NCBI GenBank assembly: GCA_003164305.1 | Contig: PLSZ01000669.1 | Location: 1 to 9,249, forward strand | DNA length: 9,249 nucleotides | DNA from: Acetobacteraceae bacterium | GTDB lineage: Bacteria > Pseudomonadota > Alphaproteobacteria > Acetobacterales > Acetobacteraceae | Reading direction: 5' to 3' | Part shown: in pieces, positions 6,869-9,249 of the stretch | How positions within the stretch are numbered: the stretch's first letter is position 1 | How the letters are laid out: the number at the start of each line of letters is the position of its first letter | Program-made: the position numbers and the translations under genes | Notes under the pieces: generated by a model | What the model was told of the DNA's origin: nothing | Database searches by the model: none | What the model saw: only the letters and a program-made list of their open reading frames with translations

Positions 6869-7855
6869 CTATAGACTCTCAAACCAACCCGACTCCACGA
6901 CCATTTTTTCAACCATTTCCGTACGCACACCCAATCTCAACTGTTTGAGTAGGTCGCACAGCTGATCTCCGTCTATCAGATCGATTGCTGGCGCACCGTC
7001 CCTGGTTGCTTCACGTTTGGCATCAGGTGTGAAAGTTCCGGTCGTGATCAGAAGCCCCTTATCGCTGCGTCCGACCATGGCTCCGCGGAAATCTCGTATC
7101 GCGCTCGATCCGACACTCCCCTGGTATCGCTTGCATTGAAAGAGGACCTGAAACGAGAGAAGATTAACCCTCAGCACGCCAATACCGTCAATTCCGCCGT
7201 CTCCGCTTCGTCCTGTCACCTCAACTTTAAGAAATCCAGCTTCGCGGAGAAGACGTTGCGACAAACGTTCAAACGCCGCCGATTGAAGCCTACGAAGAAC
7301 AGCTAAAAGCTGATCCTTCCAATGCGGTTCAGTTGCTTCTATGTCGTCTGCGTCCAGAGCCGCGGCCGGGCTCACCTCAGCGGAATTCGTCTCCCTGATG
7401 CGCTTCTCATCAATCGCGGCAACGGCAGCTTCCTTCGTTCGCTTATCGTCAACAAATTGCTTGCGAACTCGTGCTGGAATCGAGCGAACATCAGCTTCAT
7501 TGAGTGTCTCGCCCACCTTTGTAAGAGACCAAACCCCGCGGTAGCTGTTTTCGACCGCACCCACCTTCTTAAGGTAAGTTTTCGCCCACGCGAGGTTATA
7601 CGCGAGCTTTGTCTCACGATTGTTTTCGTTGTGTTGGAAAGCCTGAATCTCTGGGAGATATGCCTCCAACTCAATCACCTTGGCAAGCAACTCCTCGTTC
7701 GTTCCGGAGCCTCCCATAGCCTTGAGCGCGCGAACCGCGGGCCATGGTAACTCGTCATATGACGGCACCGTAACGCCGCTCATCCGGCTGTCGGAAGTGC
7801 TTGCGTCGCTTGTCACGCGATGATCCCTGACTCGTTTATATTGCCCTTTTGACAC
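6869..7855 (-). CDS. mrr: Mrr-type modification-dependent restriction endonuclease, 328 aa
   Basis: Predicted to cut DNA carrying foreign methylation. Residues about 30-115 match the Mrr N-terminal winged-helix domain (VPSYDELPWPAVRALKAMGG), the presumed modified-DNA reader. A charged linker leads to the Mrr_cat PD-(D/E)xK domain at about 185-305. There FERLSQRLLREAGF (195-208), SGDGGIDGIG (217-226), FQCKRYQGSVG (239-249) and GLLITTGTFTPDAKREA (267-283) line up with E. coli Mrr (SGDGGIDG versus TGDGGIDG; QCKRY versus QAKRW). Catalytic candidates Asp219 or Asp223, Gln240 and Lys242 are all present. Length is slightly above E. coli Mrr (304 aa). The GTG start at 7855 has AAAGGA 4 bases upstream; ATG at 7783 (residue 25) would fit the usual N-terminus but lacks a clear ribosome-binding site. 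Hand counts on sampled lines give roughly 45-57% GC, below the neighbours at about 63-72%, suggesting acquisition. No methyltransferase or specificity gene accompanies it, as expected for type IV. Confidence 0.91.
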   Translation of the reverse strand: MSKGQYKRVRDHRVTSDASTSDSRMSGVTVPSYDELPWPAVRALKAMGGSGTNEELLAKVIELEAYLPEIQAFQHNENNRETKLAYNLAWAKTYLKKVGAVENSYRGVWSLTKVGETLNEADVRSIPARVRKQFVDDKRTKEAAVAAIDEKRIRETNSAEVSPAAALDADDIEATEPHWKDQLLAVLRRLQSAAFERLSQRLLREAGFLKVEVTGRSGDGGIDGIGVLRVNLLSFQVLFQCKRYQGSVGSSAIRDFRGAMVGRSDKGLLITTGTFTPDAKREATRDGAPAIDLIDGDQLCDLLKQLRLGVRTEMVEKMVVESGWFESL

Positions 7856-7859
7856 ATAT

Positions 7860-7865
7860 TCCTTT
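7860..7865 (-). promoter_or_regulatory. Ribosome-binding site of the Mrr-type gene
   Basis: AAAGGA on the minus strand lies 4 bases before the GTG at 7855. This is the main reason to prefer the GTG over the internal ATG at 7783. Confidence 0.5.
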
Positions 7866-7905
7866 GCGGCTGGCTAAGCTTTCGCTGGTCCATGACCATA
7901 GCTTG

Positions 7906-9078
7906 CTACACGACCTTCTTCGTTCGCAAACTCGCAATATCCGCCGTCCCATACCCCAACTCGCCCAGTACCGCGTCGGTGTGCTCCCCGGGTTCCGGCG
8001 TCGCGGAACGGATCGACCACGGCGTGCGGCTGAGTTCGATCGCCTGGCCAATCACCTCGATATCGCCGAGAGTTTTGTGATGCACCTTCCGGGCGATCCC
8101 CAGATGTTTCACCTGCGGATCGGCGAACACTTCGTTCATTTTATAAATCGGCCCGCTCGGCACGCCCTCGGCGTTTAACTTTTCAATCCATTCCGCCGAG
8201 GTCTTACCGCGCGTGATCGCCTCGATCGCCGCGTTCAGGATATCGCGATTTTCCAGCCGCTGCTTACCGGTGGCGAAACGAGGGTCCGTCGCCAGTTCCG
8301 GAACCCCTAACGCCTTACAGCAACGGACGTAAATCTCATTGCCGGCGGCGGCGATGTTGATATGCCCGTCGGCTGTCGCGAACACGCCGGTCGGGATACT
8401 GGTCGGATGGTTGTTGCCCGCCTGGCCCGGTACCTCATGCGCGATCGTCCAGCGCGCCGCCTGAAAGTCCAGCATCGCGATCTGCGCGCCGAGCAGCGAA
8501 CTGGTGACCCACTGCCCCTCCCCCGACTCCTCACGCTCCAGCAACGCGACCAGGATCCCCATGGCGGCGAAAATGCCGGCCGTCAGATCGGCGACCGGAA
8601 TGCCAACCCGCACCGGCCCCTGCCCCGGCAACCCCGTGATCGACATCAATCCCCCCATTCCCTGGGCGATCTGATCGAAGCCGGGACGTTCACGGTAAGG
8701 GCCGTCCTGGCCGAAGCCGGAGATCGAGCCATACACCAGACGCTTGTTGATCGGCTTCAGCGATTCGTAGTCGATGCCGAGTCGGAATTTCACGTCGGGT
8801 CGGAAATTCTCCACCAGCACATCGGCGCCGGCGACGAGCTTCTTCAGGATCTCCAGCCCTTCCGGCGCTTTCAGATTAAGCTGCAGGCTGCGCTTGTTGC
8901 GGTGCAAGTTCTGGAAATCCGGGCCGTGGCGTTCACCGCCCATGCCGGAATCGCCTTCAGGCGATTCGACCTTCAGCACGTCCGCGCCCCAATCAGCGAG
9001 CATGCGGGCGCAGGTCGGGCCAGCGCGCACGCGCGACAGATCGAGCACCTTGAAGCGGGCGAGCGGCGTGGCCTTCAT
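7906..9078 (-). CDS. CaiB/BaiF family III CoA-transferase, 390 aa
   Basis: Cytosolic enzyme that moves CoA from an acyl-CoA to a carboxylic acid. The family N-terminus is clear: FKVLDLSRVRAGPTCARMLA (9-28), followed by DWGADVLKVESPEGD. Further signatures are NKRSLQLNLK (61-70), ADVLVENFRP (85-94), VYGSISGFGQDGPY (115-128) and FDQIAQGMGGLM (134-145). The predicted catalytic Asp is Asp164 in VGIPVADLTAG, equivalent to the Asp that forms the acyl-aspartyl anhydride in formyl-CoA transferase. The C-terminal half carries PTGVFATADGHINIAAAGNE and GVPSGPIYKMNEVFADPQV. Length is normal (about 380-420) and all regions look intact. The start has GGAGG 4 bases upstream. It lies 38 bases after a probable flavin-dependent monooxygenase gene, so the two are likely co-transcribed in an organic-acid or xenobiotic breakdown operon. 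The substrate cannot be read from the sequence. Confidence 0.93.
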   Translation of the reverse strand: MKATPLARFKVLDLSRVRAGPTCARMLADWGADVLKVESPEGDSGMGGERHGPDFQNLHRNKRSLQLNLKAPEGLEILKKLVAGADVLVENFRPDVKFRLGIDYESLKPINKRLVYGSISGFGQDGPYRERPGFDQIAQGMGGLMSITGLPGQGPVRVGIPVADLTAGIFAAMGILVALLEREESGEGQWVTSSLLGAQIAMLDFQAARWTIAHEVPGQAGNNHPTSIPTGVFATADGHINIAAAGNEIYVRCCKALGVPELATDPRFATGKQRLENRDILNAAIEAITRGKTSAEWIEKLNAEGVPSGPIYKMNEVFADPQVKHLGIARKVHHKTLGDIEVIGQAIELSRTPWSIRSATPEPGEHTDAVLGELGYGTADIASLRTKKVV

Positions 9079-9082
9079 GAAA

Positions 9083-9087
9083 CCTCC
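9083..9087 (-). promoter_or_regulatory. Ribosome-binding site of the CoA-transferase gene
   Basis: GGAGG on the minus strand lies 4 bases before the ATG at 9078, a strong Shine-Dalgarno match that supports this start. Confidence 0.7.
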
Positions 9088-9116
9088 AGAGTGATGAGAT
9101 GCGATCGATGTGTCGG

Positions 9117-9249
9117 TTATTCGGCAGCGTGTGCCGGCGCGGGCCGGGCTTTCGCCGATTGACGTTCGGTGATCAACTGGCGAGTCAGCGGCAACAGCTC
9201 GCGGCCATAGTCGATCGCGTCGTCCAGCGGATCGAAGCCGCGGATCAGG
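9117..9249 (-). CDS. C-terminal end of a probable LLM-class flavin-dependent oxidoreductase (partial)
   Basis: The minus-strand frame open to the window edge encodes 43 residues and ends in TAA at 9117-9119. The visible part begins LIRGFDPLDDAIDYGRELLP, then TRQLI, and ends in a low-complexity Ala/Pro tail. A GFDPL.D...YGRELLPL pattern near the C-terminus is typical of luciferase-like FMN-dependent monooxygenases, where the last helix follows the barrel. The evidence is short, so this is a tentative assignment. The stop lies 38 bases before the CoA-transferase start on the same strand, suggesting one operon. The 5' portion lies outside the window. Confidence 0.5.
   Translation of the reverse strand, partial: LIRGFDPLDDAIDYGRELLPLTRQLITERQSAKARPAPAHAAE

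Noticed and set aside
6335..6948. Two plus-strand frames across the toxin-antitoxin region
   Set aside because: They are antisense to the antitoxin and the toxin remnant, and show no recognisable protein.
7322..7750. Plus-strand frame of 142 codons
   Set aside because: It is antisense to the Mrr-type gene, with no motif and no ribosome-binding site seen.
7876..7904. Hairpin between the CoA-transferase stop and the Mrr-type start (TGGTC/GACCA with outer AAGCT/AGCTT)
   Set aside because: Each arm is only 5 pairs, with a lopsided internal loop and no T-run, so it is too weak to call a terminator.

Overview
This is a GC-rich chromosomal window whose gene content fits a proteobacterium, probably an alphaproteobacterium. 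That placement is an inference from protein families and base composition; there is no rRNA or tRNA gene to anchor it. All coding sequences are bacterial in style: tight spacing, ATGA start/stop overlaps and ribosome-binding sites in several places.

Layout. Positions 40-2553 (+) encode a large MscS-family mechanosensitive channel of the YbiO type with a signal peptide. A 334-base gap (2554-2887) follows with no credible gene; it holds two inverted repeats. Next is a two-gene operon (+) with a 4-base overlap: a fused circularly permuted ATP-grasp/alpha-E protein (2888-5401) and a transglutaminase-like cysteine-peptidase-fold protein (5398-6267). These two families travel together widely in bacteria and are thought to build or trim a peptide-like tag or metabolite; the product is not established.

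After a 40-base convergent gap the coding strand switches to minus for the rest of the window. Read in transcription order (right to left), it contains the 3' end of a probable flavin-dependent monooxygenase (9117-9249), a CaiB/BaiF family III CoA-transferase (7906-9078), an Mrr-type modification-dependent restriction endonuclease (6869-7855), and a type II toxin-antitoxin pair (6308-6792). The Mrr gene is visibly poorer in GC than its neighbours. With the toxin-antitoxin pair it looks like a small defence/addiction insertion between two housekeeping or metabolic units.

The most specific observation is that the RelE/ParE-like toxin gene carries a single in-frame TAA at codon 28, with the rest of its frame open to the normal end, while its antitoxin is intact. 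The toxin therefore appears to have been inactivated recently, leaving an orphan antitoxin. The best lead for a poorly understood system is the ATP-grasp/alpha-E plus transglutaminase operon, which here stands without an adjacent Anbu-type peptidase gene.
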